Positions 1 to 9,422 of a DNA stretch of 64,000 nt are shown piece by piece. The notes below the pieces were generated by a model. The model was not told the origin of the DNA, did no database searches, and saw only the letters and a list, made by a program, of their open reading frames with translations. Numbering within the stretch: position 1 is the stretch's first letter; each line of letters opens with the position of its first letter. The position numbers were made by a program, and so were the translations under genes. Source of the DNA: an uncultured bacterium (GTDB lineage: Bacteria; Cyanobacteriota; Vampirovibrionia; Gastranaerophilales; Gastranaerophilaceae); assembly GCA_947428835.1 (NCBI GenBank), contig CANENE010000003.1:62001-126000 (forward strand), read 5' to 3'.

Positions 1-93
1 TTTGACGACCAATGCACAGGCGCAAATCCTGTTTATCCTATCATGGAAGATATGAAGCAGCTATATATTGATGCATTCAATGGTAATGTATAG
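1..93 (+). CDS. adhE: Bifunctional acetaldehyde-CoA/alcohol dehydrogenase AdhE, C-terminal end (partial)
   Basis: Only the last 30 codons are present; the reading frame is open from the first base to the TAG at 91-93. The tail contains DDQCTGANP followed by a YP-x-M-x-D-MKQLY pattern, which matches the conserved C-terminus of the iron-dependent alcohol dehydrogenase half of AdhE. AdhE reduces acetyl-CoA to ethanol and reoxidises NADH during fermentation. It sits immediately before rex, whose product senses the NADH/NAD+ ratio and commonly represses adhE, so the neighbourhood agrees. A stand-alone Fe-alcohol dehydrogenase cannot be excluded because the N-terminal part lies outside the window. 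Confidence 0.75.
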   Translation, partial: FDDQCTGANPVYPIMEDMKQLYIDAFNGNV

Positions 94-107
94 AATGCAA
101 TAAAATT

Positions 108-141
108 AAGGAGGGCAAGATAAATCTTACCCTCCTTTTTT
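108..141 (+). terminator. Rho-independent terminator after adhE
   Basis: An 8-bp perfect stem (AAGGAGGG / CCCTCCTT) with a 14-nt loop is followed by a run of Ts. It ends 13 bases before the rex start, so rex must either have a promoter in or near the hairpin or depend on read-through. Confidence 0.8.
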
Positions 142-153
142 AATGGAACATTT

Positions 154-777
154 ATGAAAAATTCACTTTCCCAAAGAACTATAAATCGTCTTACGCAGTA
201 TTATACGATTCTTAGAGACTATAGTAAAAAAAACATAGATTATATAACATCTTCTACAATTTCGACTTTGCTTTTTATAGATGAAACTCAGGTTCGAAAG
301 GATGTTAAGCTAATAAATTGCAAAGGAAAATGCAAGGTTGGCTACTTGGTTAGCGAACTGAAAGAAAAAATAGAAGATGTGCTTGACTATAAAATAGTAA
401 AAAAAGCTTTTGTAATAGGCGCTGGTAACCTTGGAGTTGCGCTTTCAAAATATTCTAAATTTTCTCAATTCGGACTGGAGATTGCTGCGCTTTTTGACAC
501 TGATAAAGCTAAAATCGGTACATATATTGATGATAAAGAAATATTTGACTTAGCAATGTTAAAAGAAAAAGTTAAAGATACAGGGATAAATATAGCAATA
601 CTAACAACTCCAAATAAAGTTGCCCAACAAGTTTGTGATGAAATTACCTGTGCAGGTATTAAATATATTTGGAATTTTGCGCCTACGATTTTGAGGGCTC
701 AATCTGATATTAAGATTTGGAATGAAAATCTTATAGGCAGTTTTATTCAGTTCTGTGCTATAGAAAACATAAAATAG
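154..777 (+). CDS. rex: Redox-sensing transcriptional repressor Rex
   Basis: Rex is a homodimeric repressor that leaves its operators when NADH rises, derepressing fermentation and respiration genes. The N-terminal ~75 residues form the winged-helix DNA-binding domain (pattern SQRTINRLTQYY at the start). They are followed by a Rossmann NAD(H)-binding domain with GAGNLG at residues 89-94 and the family-typical FDTD segment after the second strand. At 207 residues it has the usual family length. It lies directly after adhE, a classical Rex target, and ends in a region with no further gene on this strand. No convincing Rex box was found by eye in the short upstream gap. Confidence 0.93.
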   Translation: MKNSLSQRTINRLTQYYTILRDYSKKNIDYITSSTISTLLFIDETQVRKDVKLINCKGKCKVGYLVSELKEKIEDVLDYKIVKKAFVIGAGNLGVALSKYSKFSQFGLEIAALFDTDKAKIGTYIDDKEIFDLAMLKEKVKDTGINIAILTTPNKVAQQVCDEITCAGIKYIWNFAPTILRAQSDIKIWNENLIGSFIQFCAIENIK

Positions 778-808
778 TAACAAAATGTTAAGATTTTTTC
801 TATGACTC

Positions 809-836
809 TTGTAAAATTATATTGATTAGCTATCAT
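809..836 (+). promoter_or_regulatory. Candidate promoter of a small RNA
   Basis: TTGTAA at 809-814 and TATCAT at 831-836 are separated by 16 bases. They sit between rex and the convergent rhodanese gene with no open reading frame downstream, only a hairpin and a terminator. Confidence 0.4.
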
Positions 837-842
837 AGAAAA

Positions 843-945
843 TGCACCAAAAACCACTTCAATAAATTTAATTATCAAAGTGGTTGGAAAACAGATTCTT
901 GTATCGTTAGTAAATCTTAGCCCAATGTATATTGGGCTTTTTTTA
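843..945 (+). ncRNA. Candidate small non-coding RNA
   Basis: The stretch starts just after a plausible promoter. It contains an 8-bp inverted repeat (AACCACTT at 852-859 with AAGTGGTT at 878-885) and ends in a strong Rho-independent terminator (919-945, AGCCCAAT / ATTGGGCT plus eight Ts). There is no coding potential of note. I do not recognise a known RNA family. An alternative is that the terminator simply serves rex and the hairpin is chance. Confidence 0.35.
919..945 (+). terminator. Rho-independent terminator between rex and the rhodanese gene
   Basis: An 8-bp stem AGCCCAAT / ATTGGGCT with a short loop is followed by a T-run on the + strand. It lies 20 bases before the 3' end of the convergent rhodanese gene. 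Confidence 0.75.
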
Positions 946-967
946 TGTTAAATCTTGCAATTGAGCC

Positions 968-1393
968 CTATTGGTCATCATTTGCACTCGTTTTGACCAC
1001 GTCAAATCCTGCTTTATGCCAGCCTTTAAAGCCGCCTAAAAGTACTTTTACGGGGTAATCTTTATCTGCAAGCAACAAAGCTGCCTTATGCGAAAGCATG
1101 CAGCTTTGGCAGGCGCAATATACTATATTCATCTTGTCTTTATGGAACATATCCATGTAGTTTTCGAGGCTTTCAAACGGTATATGTGTTGCAAACGGAA
1201 TGTGTCCGTCAGTATAATCTTCATAACATCTAATATCAACTATATTAAGCTCTTCTATATGATACTCGATAAGTTCTTTTAAGCCCCAAGGACAAACATG
1301 AGTCATTAAAAAAGTTTGGAAACTTTCTTTAGCTTTTTTATGATCGTATTTTTTAATTTGTTTTTCAAAACATTCGTGTAAATTTTCGTGCAT
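968..1393 (-). CDS. Rhodanese-like domain protein
   Basis: A 141-residue cytoplasmic protein with a single rhodanese fold. VDIR is followed by a GHIPFATHIP segment (residues ~52-72), which is the CH2A-type signature. The active-site loop begins at Cys93 in YCACQSC, giving three cysteines (93, 95, 98) in the position of the persulfide-carrying loop. LGGFKGWHKAGF at ~119-130 matches the conserved C-terminal rhodanese motif. Such proteins transfer sulfane sulfur or act as stress-linked thiol carriers; the acceptor here is unknown. About 40 residues of helical N-terminal extension precede the domain. The gene is monocistronic, with its own ~110-base upstream region shared with the end of the response regulator gene. 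Confidence 0.85.
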   Translation of the reverse strand: MHENLHECFEKQIKKYDHKKAKESFQTFLMTHVCPWGLKELIEYHIEELNIVDIRCYEDYTDGHIPFATHIPFESLENYMDMFHKDKMNIVYCACQSCMLSHKAALLLADKDYPVKVLLGGFKGWHKAGFDVVKTSANDDQ

Positions 1394-1503
1394 CGTTTCT
1401 TCCTTTCGTATAATTAAGTCGGTTCGACTGATATCGATAATATTTTAAACATAACAAACATATATTATCAATATGCGTCGTGTCGATTGGTAGTTATAAT
1501 ATA

Positions 1504-2187
1504 TTAAACAATCCCTTCGCGGATTGCTTTAACTGCAGCTTGTGTTCTATCATCTACAACAAGCTTTTGTATAATATTGCAAACGTGTGCTTTTGAAGTA
1601 TGCTCTGAAATATGCAGCTCATCTGCTATCTGTTGATTAGATTTACCATCTACGACAAGCTTCAAAACCTCATATTCTCTGGCTGTAAGATTTGCGTGTG
1701 TGTTTTTAAAATTAGCCCTGCTTACTTGGGTATTTGGAACAACATTTGGGTTCAATTCTCTCAGTATTTGAACAACTTTTTTATCTATCCACATTGCCCC
1801 ATTTGAAACGGATTTTACTATCATATCTAAAAATTCAGAATTGATATCTTTCAAAATATAACCATAAATTCCCATTTTCATTGCTTTATTTATCACATGT
1901 TCATTTACGTGGCTTGTCAAAATAACAAATTTGACGCTTGGCTTTTGACTTATGACTTTTTCAATCAAATCCAAGCCGTTTATATCACCAAGCTCAAGGT
2001 CTAGCAATACGACGTCAGGATTTTGGCTAATAATCTTTGAAATACCTTCTTTGCCGCTAGATGCTTCTGCAACAACTACTATTCCTTCTTTATCATCAAA
2101 AAGAGATTTTATACCGCAGCGAAAAAGCTTATGGTCATCTACAAGCATAATTCTTATTGCTTTTGAGCTTTCTATTACATTTTGCAT
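1504..2187 (-). CDS. NarL/FixJ-family response regulator (orphan)
   Basis: A two-component transcription factor. The receiver domain (residues ~10-130) has the acidic pair DD at 17-18 and the phosphoacceptor Asp63 in LLDLELG, with T/S and K in later motifs (LTS, LKD). A linker leads to a LuxR-type helix-turn-helix (~166-222: LTAREYEVLKLV, then HISEHTSKAHV). No histidine kinase gene lies beside it in the window, so its signal is unknown. A long AT-rich region separates it from the divergent gene at 2445, which could be one of its targets; that is inference only. Confidence 0.9.
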   Translation of the reverse strand: MQNVIESSKAIRIMLVDDHKLFRCGIKSLFDDKEGIVVVAEASSGKEGISKIISQNPDVVLLDLELGDINGLDLIEKVISQKPSVKFVILTSHVNEHVINKAMKMGIYGYILKDINSEFLDMIVKSVSNGAMWIDKKVVQILRELNPNVVPNTQVSRANFKNTHANLTAREYEVLKLVVDGKSNQQIADELHISEHTSKAHVCNIIQKLVVDDRTQAAVKAIREGIV

Positions 2188-2377
2188 AAGTTTACTCCTT
2201 AATTTTTTATAAGGGTACCAACTACAATTTTATTTTTCATTAGAAGTTTTTTTTAGAACAAGATTAATTATTTATACTATTTAAATTTGAATATATTTTT
2301 ATATTATGTAAATTTTTATTAATACTAAGTCAAATTGATTAAAGAATAATATTTATTGTGCCGTAAAAAGTTAATAT

Positions 2378-2391
2378 GCAACTATAGTTGC
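2378..2391. promoter_or_regulatory. Perfect 14-bp palindrome, candidate operator
   Basis: GCAACTATAGTTGC is perfectly self-complementary and lies 54 bases upstream of the start at 2445, in the 257-base divergent spacer with the response regulator gene. NarL-type proteins bind short inverted heptamers, so it is a plausible site. No second copy was noticed. Confidence 0.35.
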
Positions 2392-2444
2392 GTAGCGTAG
2401 TATTTCTAAAATTAAACAAAGTACATAGAAAGTGAGGTAAGATA

Positions 2445-3842
2445 ATGTCAGAAAACATTAAAATCAACATCAATATGCCAAATGGAACAATTCAGTACAC
2501 TGCAGGCAGTGTTCCTGAGAACTTTGATGCAAGCGCATTTGAAAATATTGATTGGGCTGATGCTTATGATAAGGCAGAAAAGATGCAGGATGGATCCGAA
2601 GCTGTTGAATTCGACAGCCTGATTAACGCTGCATTTGACGGAAATGTGCCGCAGGGCGCTATGGAAATACTGTCTGATGCTTTTTCGTATATCAATGAAG
2701 GAGATTCCTATTTTGCTGACTATGATGATATAGCTAATCTAAACGATGTTGAACAAAAGTATCTTGATGAAGGCGGACCGGTTGAATATATTCCCAACAA
2801 TATATCTATAATGGGCAAAATAGCAGGTAATGTTGTATCAAAAGGAATAGAAGCACTAAATAATGCAGCTCGGGAAGTAAATAATATTGATGGAAATTCC
2901 AATGAAAAAGACAATGCGCAATCTGTTAATTTGCTGCAAGTAGATAAACTTGGCGAGAAATTAAAACAAGAAAATGGCAAAAATTATATCGAAGTCGACA
3001 GTTGGAATGCAAACAAAAATGATAATATGGACTGTATGTCAAGAATTATATATAATGCCTATGGAGTAAATCCATACAGTGAAGAGGGGCAAAAAGTCTA
3101 TGAGGCTTTAAAAGAAGCAAATGAAGGTTTTGATGATGATTTTGAAAAAACCACAATACACCCGGGTGATAAGGTGTTTTTGCCGGATGTCGCTGATGTA
3201 TCTCAGGAAAATGCCAAAACTAATACAGATGAAGAAGGCTATGAACTTGCTACAGGCGTTTATATGACAGGCTATGATGTTTCTTTGGTAGAAGGCAAGG
3301 ATACATTTGAAAATGTTGATGCAAAAATTATGTCCGGTGGCGGCGAAATAGATGCTTCTATCACCCGCGATGAAGAAAATACATATATAACCCTAAAACA
3401 AGAAGATGAATATTGCAAGACGTATAATAATCAATCAGGACTACTTGTCGCTGCTGATTTTAAAGTAACAAATGATTTAAATTCCGGCTATCAAATTCAG
3501 GCATTTGATGCCAATGGCGGCATTGTTAATAATGATAGTGCAAGAATTGAATATAATGAAGACGGAACAAAAAACCGTGAAATTTTCTATTCTCAAGGCA
3601 AAACTATGAGAGAGACTAACTCATACTATGATGACAAAGGCAAACTTATAAGAACAACGATTAAATCCGGAGTTGATTTCGACAATATAGGAATAAAAAC
3701 CAACACAGATGTATTTAAAAGTGCGCTTTGCGATTATGATGAATCCGGAAACGCACATTGGAGTGCTGAAAGCCAAAATGGTCTGATATATGATTACGAT
3801 AATGACACCAAAGCCTGGGGTTGCCGTGAAGCCGGCAGATAG
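2445..3842 (+). CDS. Acidic protein of unknown function with a LysM-like segment
   Basis: A 465-residue, strongly acidic protein that I do not recognise as a family. Residues ~180-250 read like a degenerate LysM/cell-wall-binding module: a stretch with DCMSRIIYNAYG and then IHPGDKVFLPD, the typical end of a LysM domain. The C-terminal third is rich in D, N, G and Y with repeated YYDDKG/YDESG-type turns, resembling repeat-rich extracellular proteins. No classical signal peptide or transmembrane segment is visible. Start choice: GTGAGG lies at a good distance before the ATG. It is divergent from an orphan response regulator. Could be a secreted or surface effector-like protein; function not assigned. 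Confidence 0.6.
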   Translation: MSENIKININMPNGTIQYTAGSVPENFDASAFENIDWADAYDKAEKMQDGSEAVEFDSLINAAFDGNVPQGAMEILSDAFSYINEGDSYFADYDDIANLNDVEQKYLDEGGPVEYIPNNISIMGKIAGNVVSKGIEALNNAAREVNNIDGNSNEKDNAQSVNLLQVDKLGEKLKQENGKNYIEVDSWNANKNDNMDCMSRIIYNAYGVNPYSEEGQKVYEALKEANEGFDDDFEKTTIHPGDKVFLPDVADVSQENAKTNTDEEGYELATGVYMTGYDVSLVEGKDTFENVDAKIMSGGGEIDASITRDEENTYITLKQEDEYCKTYNNQSGLLVAADFKVTNDLNSGYQIQAFDANGGIVNNDSARIEYNEDGTKNREIFYSQGKTMRETNSYYDDKGKLIRTTIKSGVDFDNIGIKTNTDVFKSALCDYDESGNAHWSAESQNGLIYDYDNDTKAWGCREAGR

Positions 3843-4186
3843 CAAACACTTTGTATAATTGATATACAGTAAGTAAACATTAATAAATAGTAAATTACAA
3901 TTTAGCATTAAATATAGAGCTCTTAGAATACGTTTTAAGGGCTCTTAAAAATAATTGTGATAGTTTTATCAATTTATCAAAAAAGAAGGCTCTTGTTACA
4001 TAATATACATTATCATAACCAATCGGTTCGCATATATATTGGTATAAAATGCAATAATAACAGTAATACATATCTTTAGTAAAAATTGGCTTATTCTAAT
4101 TGAAACATTCTTGCCCAAAATATATGCAATTATATATAATATATAATAATATTGTAGATTTTTAACAAAGGCAGTTAATTTACGTT
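3843..4186. other. Intergenic region, 344 bp
   Basis: AT-rich with no credible reading frame. An imperfect hairpin (GAGCTCTTA / TTTAAGGGCTC, about 3917-3946) after the preceding gene may act as a weak terminator. The remainder presumably carries the promoter of the FAD oxidoreductase gene; no clear consensus promoter was identified. Confidence 0.4.
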
Positions 4187-5488
4187 ATGAAAAAATATGA
4201 TGTTGTAATAATCGGAGGAGGTACGAGCGGATGCGCTTGCGCGTATACTTGTGCTAAAAATAATCTTAAAACTCTTCTTGTTGAAAAAAATAACTACCTT
4301 GGAGGATTGATGACAGGCGGGCTTGTGACCCCCATTATGAAATCATCTGTCGGTGATTTAAATACTGATTATTATAAAAAACTTATTGAAACTGCAAAGA
4401 AATATAATGCACAGTTTAGTTACACCATAAATAATGATAAAACAACTACAAATGATGGCTGGCTCAATCCTGAATTGAATAAAATCATTTTGGAAGATAT
4501 TCTGACCTCTGATGATGTTAAAGATAGTCTTGATATTCTTTTCGAAACTGACATTAAAGAAGTTATAAAAAAAGACAGCCTTATAAAAAGTTTGATTTTA
4601 GAATTTGATATATTATCATTACCAATCGATTCGACTTATTTTGTCGACGCAACAGGTAATGGAAAATTATCATATCTTTCTAAATGCAACTTTTTAAATG
4701 ATAACGAGGTACTACAGCAAAATTCTTTAAGATTTGTTGTTTCAAATGTTGATATAGAAAGATTTACTAAATTTGTCTTAGATGCAGACAATGATAGGAA
4801 TATTACCAATACCTGTCGAAACGATTTAAATAATGAACTTATGTTTACAACCGCATCTACTAATAGCACCGATACTACTTGGGCGCTGGACAAGTACTTG
4901 AAAAAAGGCGTGGAGGCTGCTATATTAAAAGAATTTGACCGAACATATTTTCAGATATTTTCTATAGCCGGCGCAAAGGGGCAAGTAAGTTTTAATTGTC
5001 CGAGAATCGGCAATTACAAACAAGACCCTGCTAAACAATCCCTTGAAATCATAGAAGGGAAAAAAGCAATATATAGACTCTTCTCTTTTGTTACAGCAGA
5101 ATTTCCGGGTTTTGAAAATGCGATTATTACAAGTATATCAACCCAAACGGGGTACAGAGAACAAAGAAGGTTAAATACCAGGTATATATACAAAAAAGAA
5201 GATTTAATACAAGGAAAAAGCTTTCCTAATCCTGTTTTAAGAGCAAATTATGGGATTGATATACACTCAAATTCTTTCAATAAATCCACTGAAAGCATTG
5301 TGCAAAGCGCCTATGAACTTCCCATTGAAAGTTTGATGAGTGCCGATATTGACAATCTTTTTGTAACGGGCAAACTTGTTGGCGCCGAATTTAGCGCGCA
5401 TAGTGCCTTGAGAGTCCAAAAAAGCTGTATGTCTATGGGCGAAGGTGTTGCAAAATATATATTAAATAATTTTTCCACAGGCAGCTAG
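4187..5488 (+). CDS. FAD-dependent oxidoreductase (FAD_oxidored family)
   Basis: A flavoprotein of 433 residues with an N-terminal dinucleotide-binding motif VVIIGGGTSGCACA (residues ~6-19), an LLVEKNNYLGGLMTGG segment and a conserved FVDATGNGKLS block (~150). The C-terminal part contains LFVTGKLVGAEFSAHSALR, the second FAD-contact motif. This pattern fits the broad FAD_oxidored (PF12831) group, whose members act on varied or unknown substrates. No partner gene is adjacent, being 104 bases from ppdK. No signal peptide is apparent. Confidence 0.8.
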   Translation: MKKYDVVIIGGGTSGCACAYTCAKNNLKTLLVEKNNYLGGLMTGGLVTPIMKSSVGDLNTDYYKKLIETAKKYNAQFSYTINNDKTTTNDGWLNPELNKIILEDILTSDDVKDSLDILFETDIKEVIKKDSLIKSLILEFDILSLPIDSTYFVDATGNGKLSYLSKCNFLNDNEVLQQNSLRFVVSNVDIERFTKFVLDADNDRNITNTCRNDLNNELMFTTASTNSTDTTWALDKYLKKGVEAAILKEFDRTYFQIFSIAGAKGQVSFNCPRIGNYKQDPAKQSLEIIEGKKAIYRLFSFVTAEFPGFENAIITSISTQTGYREQRRLNTRYIYKKEDLIQGKSFPNPVLRANYGIDIHSNSFNKSTESIVQSAYELPIESLMSADIDNLFVTGKLVGAEFSAHSALRVQKSCMSMGEGVAKYILNNFSTGS

Positions 5489-5592
5489 TAGTGTTTCTTT
5501 CATCTGTTTAAGAAAATCGTTTGCTATTGCAATGTGTTTTTGTTAGAATTTTCCTAACTTTGTATATTTATTTATGAATTGGAGGAATATAG

Positions 5593-8235
5593 ATGCAAAA
5601 ACGTGTATGGCTTTTTAGAGAAGGAAAAGCAGATATGAAAAACCTTCTTGGAGGAAAAGGTGCCAACTTAGCAGAAATGACTAATTTGGGTCTGCCCGTC
5701 CCTCCCGGCTTGACCATCACAACAGAAGTATGTATGGAATATATTAATACAGGTAACAAAATGCCTGAAGGCCTGATGAATGAAGTAAAAACAGCTCTTG
5801 CTGATATTGAAAAACAAACAGGCAAAAAATTTGGTGACAGTCAAAATCCACTGCTTGTCTCAGTTCGCTCCGGTGCTCGCGTTTCTATGCCGGGTATGAT
5901 GGAAACTATTCTTAACCTTGGCTTAAACGATGAAACTGTTGAAGCAATGGTTAAATTAACAAACAATCCACGTTTTTGCTATGACAGCTACAGAAGATTT
6001 TTAACCATGTTTGGTTCTGTTGCTTGGGATATGGACAGACAAAAATATTTTGAATCCGAAGTTGAAAAAGTTAAAGCAAAAGAAGGTGTCAAAGAAGACA
6101 CGCAAGTTTCAGCCGAAGGCTGGAAATCATTAATTCCTATTTATAAAAATATTATTAAAGAAGTTACAGGAAAAGATTTTCCACAAGATCCTTTTGTACA
6201 GCTTCAAGAGGCAATTGAAGCGGTTTTCCGTTCTTGGAACATTCCACGTGCCGTTGCGTACAGAACAATGAACAAAATCGATCATAACTTTGGAACTGCA
6301 GTAAACGTTCAAACAATGGTATTTGGAAATATGGGAGATGACTGCGCCACCGGTGTTTCATTTACCAGAAACCCTGCAACAGGTGAAAATAAATTCTACG
6401 GCGAATATTTAACAAACGCTCAAGGCGAAGATGTTGTAGCAGGTATTAGAACTCCAAAACCAATCGCAATGCTGGAGCAGGAAATGCCTGATTTGTACAG
6501 ACAATACGTTGATATTGCAAAAAAGCTTGAAAACGGATACAAAGATGTACAAGATATGGAATTTACAATCGAAAAAGGTAAATTGTATATTCTTCAAACA
6601 AGAAACGGCAAAAGAACAGCTGCTGCTGCCGTTAGAATCGCAGTTGAAATGGTTCAGGAAGGAGTCATTACAAAAGAACGTGCAGTTCAGCTTGTTGACC
6701 CATATACAGTAAATCAAATTTTACTGCCTTGTTTTGATGCTGATGCTGTCAAAAACGCTCACGTTGTAGCCCATGGCGTAAATGCATCGCCTGGTGCTGC
6801 TGTAGGTAAAATCGTATTTGATACCGAAGAAGCAGCTCAAAGAGGCGAAGCCGGTGAAAAAGTAATATTGGTTAGAATTGAAACCTGTCCTGATGATATT
6901 CACGGTATGGCAGTTGCACAAGGTGTTTTAACACTTAGAGGCGGTGCAACTTCTCACGCAGCAGTCGTTGCAAAAGGAATGGGAAAACCCTGTGTTGCAG
7001 GCTGTGAAGATATGAAAATCGATCTTGACAAAGAAACTCTCACCGGCGCCGATGGCAAAGTTTATCATAAAGACGATATTATCTCTCTTGATGGCGGTAA
7101 AGGTCTTGTTATGGATGGCGCTGTTAAGCTTACAGAAGCCAAAATTGACGATAACTTTAAAACATTCTTTAGCTGGGTAGATGAAATCAAAACTCTGACC
7201 ATTGAAGCAAATGCCGATACTGTTAAAGATGTTGAAAATGCGTTATTATTCAATGCAGAAGGTGTTGGCTTGTGTAGAACCGAACATATGTTTATGGACC
7301 CTGACAGACTTCCCTGGGTTCAAAAAATGATTATCGCAGGAACTCCCGAAGCAAGAAAAGAAGCATTGGAGAAGCTTCTTCCAATGCAATATCAAGATTT
7401 CTTTGGTATGTTTAAGGCACTTGGCGAAAGACCTCTTACAATTCGTCTTTTAGACCCGCCATTGCATGAATTCTTACCTTCAAAAGAAGAGTTAATTGCA
7501 AAGGTTTCTGCTAAACGTGCTTTAAACCAAGATTGCACCGAAGATGAAAATATGCTAAAAATCGTTGAAAATCTATCTGAAAGCAATCCTATGATGGGTC
7601 TTCGCGGATGCAGATTAGGTCTTACTTATCCAGAAATCAACGAAATGCAGGTGAGAGCAATCTTTGAAGCGGCATGCGACGTTAAAAAACAAGGTATAAA
7701 CGTTATGCCATACGTTATGATTCCTCTTATCGGTCATGTTAATGAGCTCAAAACTGCTAAAGAGGACCTTGTAAAAGTTGCAAAAGAAGTCATGGCTCAA
7801 AAAGGAGTCGAAGTTACATACAAATTCGGAACAATGATTGAAATTCCACGCGCAGCTCTTACAAGTGACGAAATCGCTCCATACGCGGAATTCTTCTCAT
7901 TTGGTACTAATGACTTAACTCAAATGACATTCGGTTATTCAAGAGATGACGCTGAAAGCAAATTCTTGAAGCGCTATGTAGAACAAAAAATCCTTCCGTA
8001 TAATCCATTTGATACATTGGATTTCAATGGTGTTGGCAAATTAATTGAAATGTCTATGGAAAAAGGCAAAAAAGTTAACCCGAACCTAATCGGCGGCATC
8101 TGTGGCGAACACGGCGGTGACCCGGATAGTGTTAAATTTGCTTATAGAATTGGTTTGAACTATGTTTCATGTTCACCATTTAGAATTCCGCAAGCATCTT
8201 TAGCTGCTGCGCAAGCCGTTCTTGAAAACAAATAA
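5593..8235 (+). CDS. ppdK: Pyruvate, phosphate dikinase
   Basis: Interconverts pyruvate + ATP + Pi with PEP + AMP + PPi, and is used for PPi-linked glycolysis or gluconeogenesis in anaerobes. At 880 residues it has full family length. The N-terminal nucleotide-binding domain begins with GGKGANLAEM. The swivelling phosphohistidine domain has GGATSHAAVVAKGMG with the catalytic His near residue 456. The C-terminal PEP/pyruvate TIM barrel has the FGTNDLTQMTFG and GGICGEHGGDP motifs, the latter containing the catalytic Cys (~837). A GGAGG ribosome-binding site lies just before the ATG. Monocistronic, ending in a strong terminator. Confidence 0.97.
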   Translation: MQKRVWLFREGKADMKNLLGGKGANLAEMTNLGLPVPPGLTITTEVCMEYINTGNKMPEGLMNEVKTALADIEKQTGKKFGDSQNPLLVSVRSGARVSMPGMMETILNLGLNDETVEAMVKLTNNPRFCYDSYRRFLTMFGSVAWDMDRQKYFESEVEKVKAKEGVKEDTQVSAEGWKSLIPIYKNIIKEVTGKDFPQDPFVQLQEAIEAVFRSWNIPRAVAYRTMNKIDHNFGTAVNVQTMVFGNMGDDCATGVSFTRNPATGENKFYGEYLTNAQGEDVVAGIRTPKPIAMLEQEMPDLYRQYVDIAKKLENGYKDVQDMEFTIEKGKLYILQTRNGKRTAAAAVRIAVEMVQEGVITKERAVQLVDPYTVNQILLPCFDADAVKNAHVVAHGVNASPGAAVGKIVFDTEEAAQRGEAGEKVILVRIETCPDDIHGMAVAQGVLTLRGGATSHAAVVAKGMGKPCVAGCEDMKIDLDKETLTGADGKVYHKDDIISLDGGKGLVMDGAVKLTEAKIDDNFKTFFSWVDEIKTLTIEANADTVKDVENALLFNAEGVGLCRTEHMFMDPDRLPWVQKMIIAGTPEARKEALEKLLPMQYQDFFGMFKALGERPLTIRLLDPPLHEFLPSKEELIAKVSAKRALNQDCTEDENMLKIVENLSESNPMMGLRGCRLGLTYPEINEMQVRAIFEAACDVKKQGINVMPYVMIPLIGHVNELKTAKEDLVKVAKEVMAQKGVEVTYKFGTMIEIPRAALTSDEIAPYAEFFSFGTNDLTQMTFGYSRDDAESKFLKRYVEQKILPYNPFDTLDFNGVGKLIEMSMEKGKKVNPNLIGGICGEHGGDPDSVKFAYRIGLNYVSCSPFRIPQASLAAAQAVLENK

Positions 8236-8274
8236 TAATCAAGCAACAAGCAAGTGATTCAATATAAAAGAATG

Positions 8275-8306
8275 AAAGAGGTTTTGAAATTCAAAACCTC
8301 TTTTTA
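8275..8306 (+). terminator. Rho-independent terminator after ppdK
   Basis: A perfect inverted repeat (AGAGGTTTTGAA / TTCAAAACCTCT) with a minimal loop and a following T-run. Because an A-run precedes it, it could also work for the convergent prfA transcript. Confidence 0.85.
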
Positions 8307-8333
8307 AAACATTATTAATTAAACTAAAACTAG

Positions 8334-9422
8334 TTAAACTTCATCTTGAGCAAGTTTTTCAAGTTTTAGTTTTTGATCATATTCAATAAGCATACCAATT
8401 AATTTATCCAAATTTCCTTCGATAACTTCCCTAACATCTAAATTTTGACCAATTCTGTGGTCTGTTAATCTTCCTTGAGGGAAATTATAGGTTCTTATTC
8501 TTTCTGATCTATCACCGGTTCCTACTTGCGAACGGCGAAGGTCAGTAACTTCCTGCATTTGTTTTTGGACTTCCATATCATAAAGCTTAGCTTTTAAGAT
8601 TTGAAGTGCTCTTTCTTTGTTTTGAAGCTGTGAACGCTCTTCTGTACAGAAAATCATAATTCCTGTAGGCTTATGAAACACGCGCGCAGCAGTTTCAACT
8701 TTATTTACATTTTGACCGCCTGCACCACCTGAACGGGCTGTTGTAATTTCAATATCATTCATATTTAGTTCGACTTCGACATCATCAACTTCAGGCATTA
8801 CAGCAACTGTAGCAGTTGACGTATGAACTCTTCCTTGGGATTCAGTCTGTGGAACCCTTTGGACTCTGTGAACACCTGATTCATATTTCAATTGCGAATA
8901 GATACTATCACCTTTTATTGAAATGACAACTTCAGAAACACCGCCTGCTTCGCACTCATTTATTGAAAGAATTTTTGTTTCCCAGCCTTTTGTTTGAGCA
9001 AATCTGAGATACATTCTCATCAAGTCACCTGCAAAAATATTTGCTTCGTCGCCTCCTGCTGAACCTCTGATTTCAAGCATAATGTCTTTATCGTCCATAG
9101 GATCTCTTGGAAGCAAGAGAACTTTTAATCTGTGCTCAAATCCTTCAATTTTAGCCTCATTTGAAGCTATTTCATTATTTAAAAATTCGCGCATAGAAGA
9201 ATCTTTTTCAACGTGGAGCATTTCTTTTGCTTCATTAATAGCTGACACTGCATCTTTGTACTTGTAGTAAATTTCAACAGTTTCTTCCATTGTTTTTCTT
9301 TGTCTAGAAAGGTCTCTAAACTTTTCATAGTCTTGAATGATTTCAGGTTTAGAAAGCGTGATACCAAGCTCTTGGTACCTTTTTTCAATCTTTTCAACCT
9401 TTTCAAACATTGAATTATCCAT
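8334..9422 (-). CDS. prfA: Peptide chain release factor 1
   Basis: Reads UAA/UAG stop codons and triggers peptide release. The start at 9422 ([11 protein letters not shown]) is chosen because it gives a normal-length RF1 of 362 residues. The open frame continues upstream, but that would run deep into thyX. The catalytic GGQ is present in [11 protein letters not shown] (~residue 235), with the following [10 protein letters not shown] typical of RF1/RF2. The class-I specificity region and the QLQNKERAL stretch are intact. The ATG overlaps the thyX stop codon by 8 bases, so the two are translationally coupled. Operon order on the minus strand is rpmE, thyX, prfA. Confidence 0.96.
   Translation of the reverse strand: MDNSMFEKVEKIEKRYQELGITLSKPEIIQDYEKFRDLSRQRKTMEETVEIYYKYKDAVSAINEAKEMLHVEKDSSMREFLNNEIASNEAKIEGFEHRLKVLLLPRDPMDDKDIMLEIRGSAGGDEANIFAGDLMRMYLRFAQTKGWETKILSINECEAGGVSEVVISIKGDSIYSQLKYESGVHRVQRVPQTESQGRVHTSTATVAVMPEVDDVEVELNMNDIEITTARSGGAGGQNVNKVETAARVFHKPTGIMIFCTEERSQLQNKERALQILKAKLYDMEVQKQMQEVTDLRRSQVGTGDRSERIRTYNFPQGRLTDHRIGQNLDVREVIEGNLDKLIGMLIEYDQKLKLEKLAQDEV

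Noticed and set aside
6409-6717. 102-codon minus-strand frame inside ppdK
   Set aside because: A shadow of the ppdK coding sequence with a Cys/Phe/Asn-rich composition typical of antisense frames.
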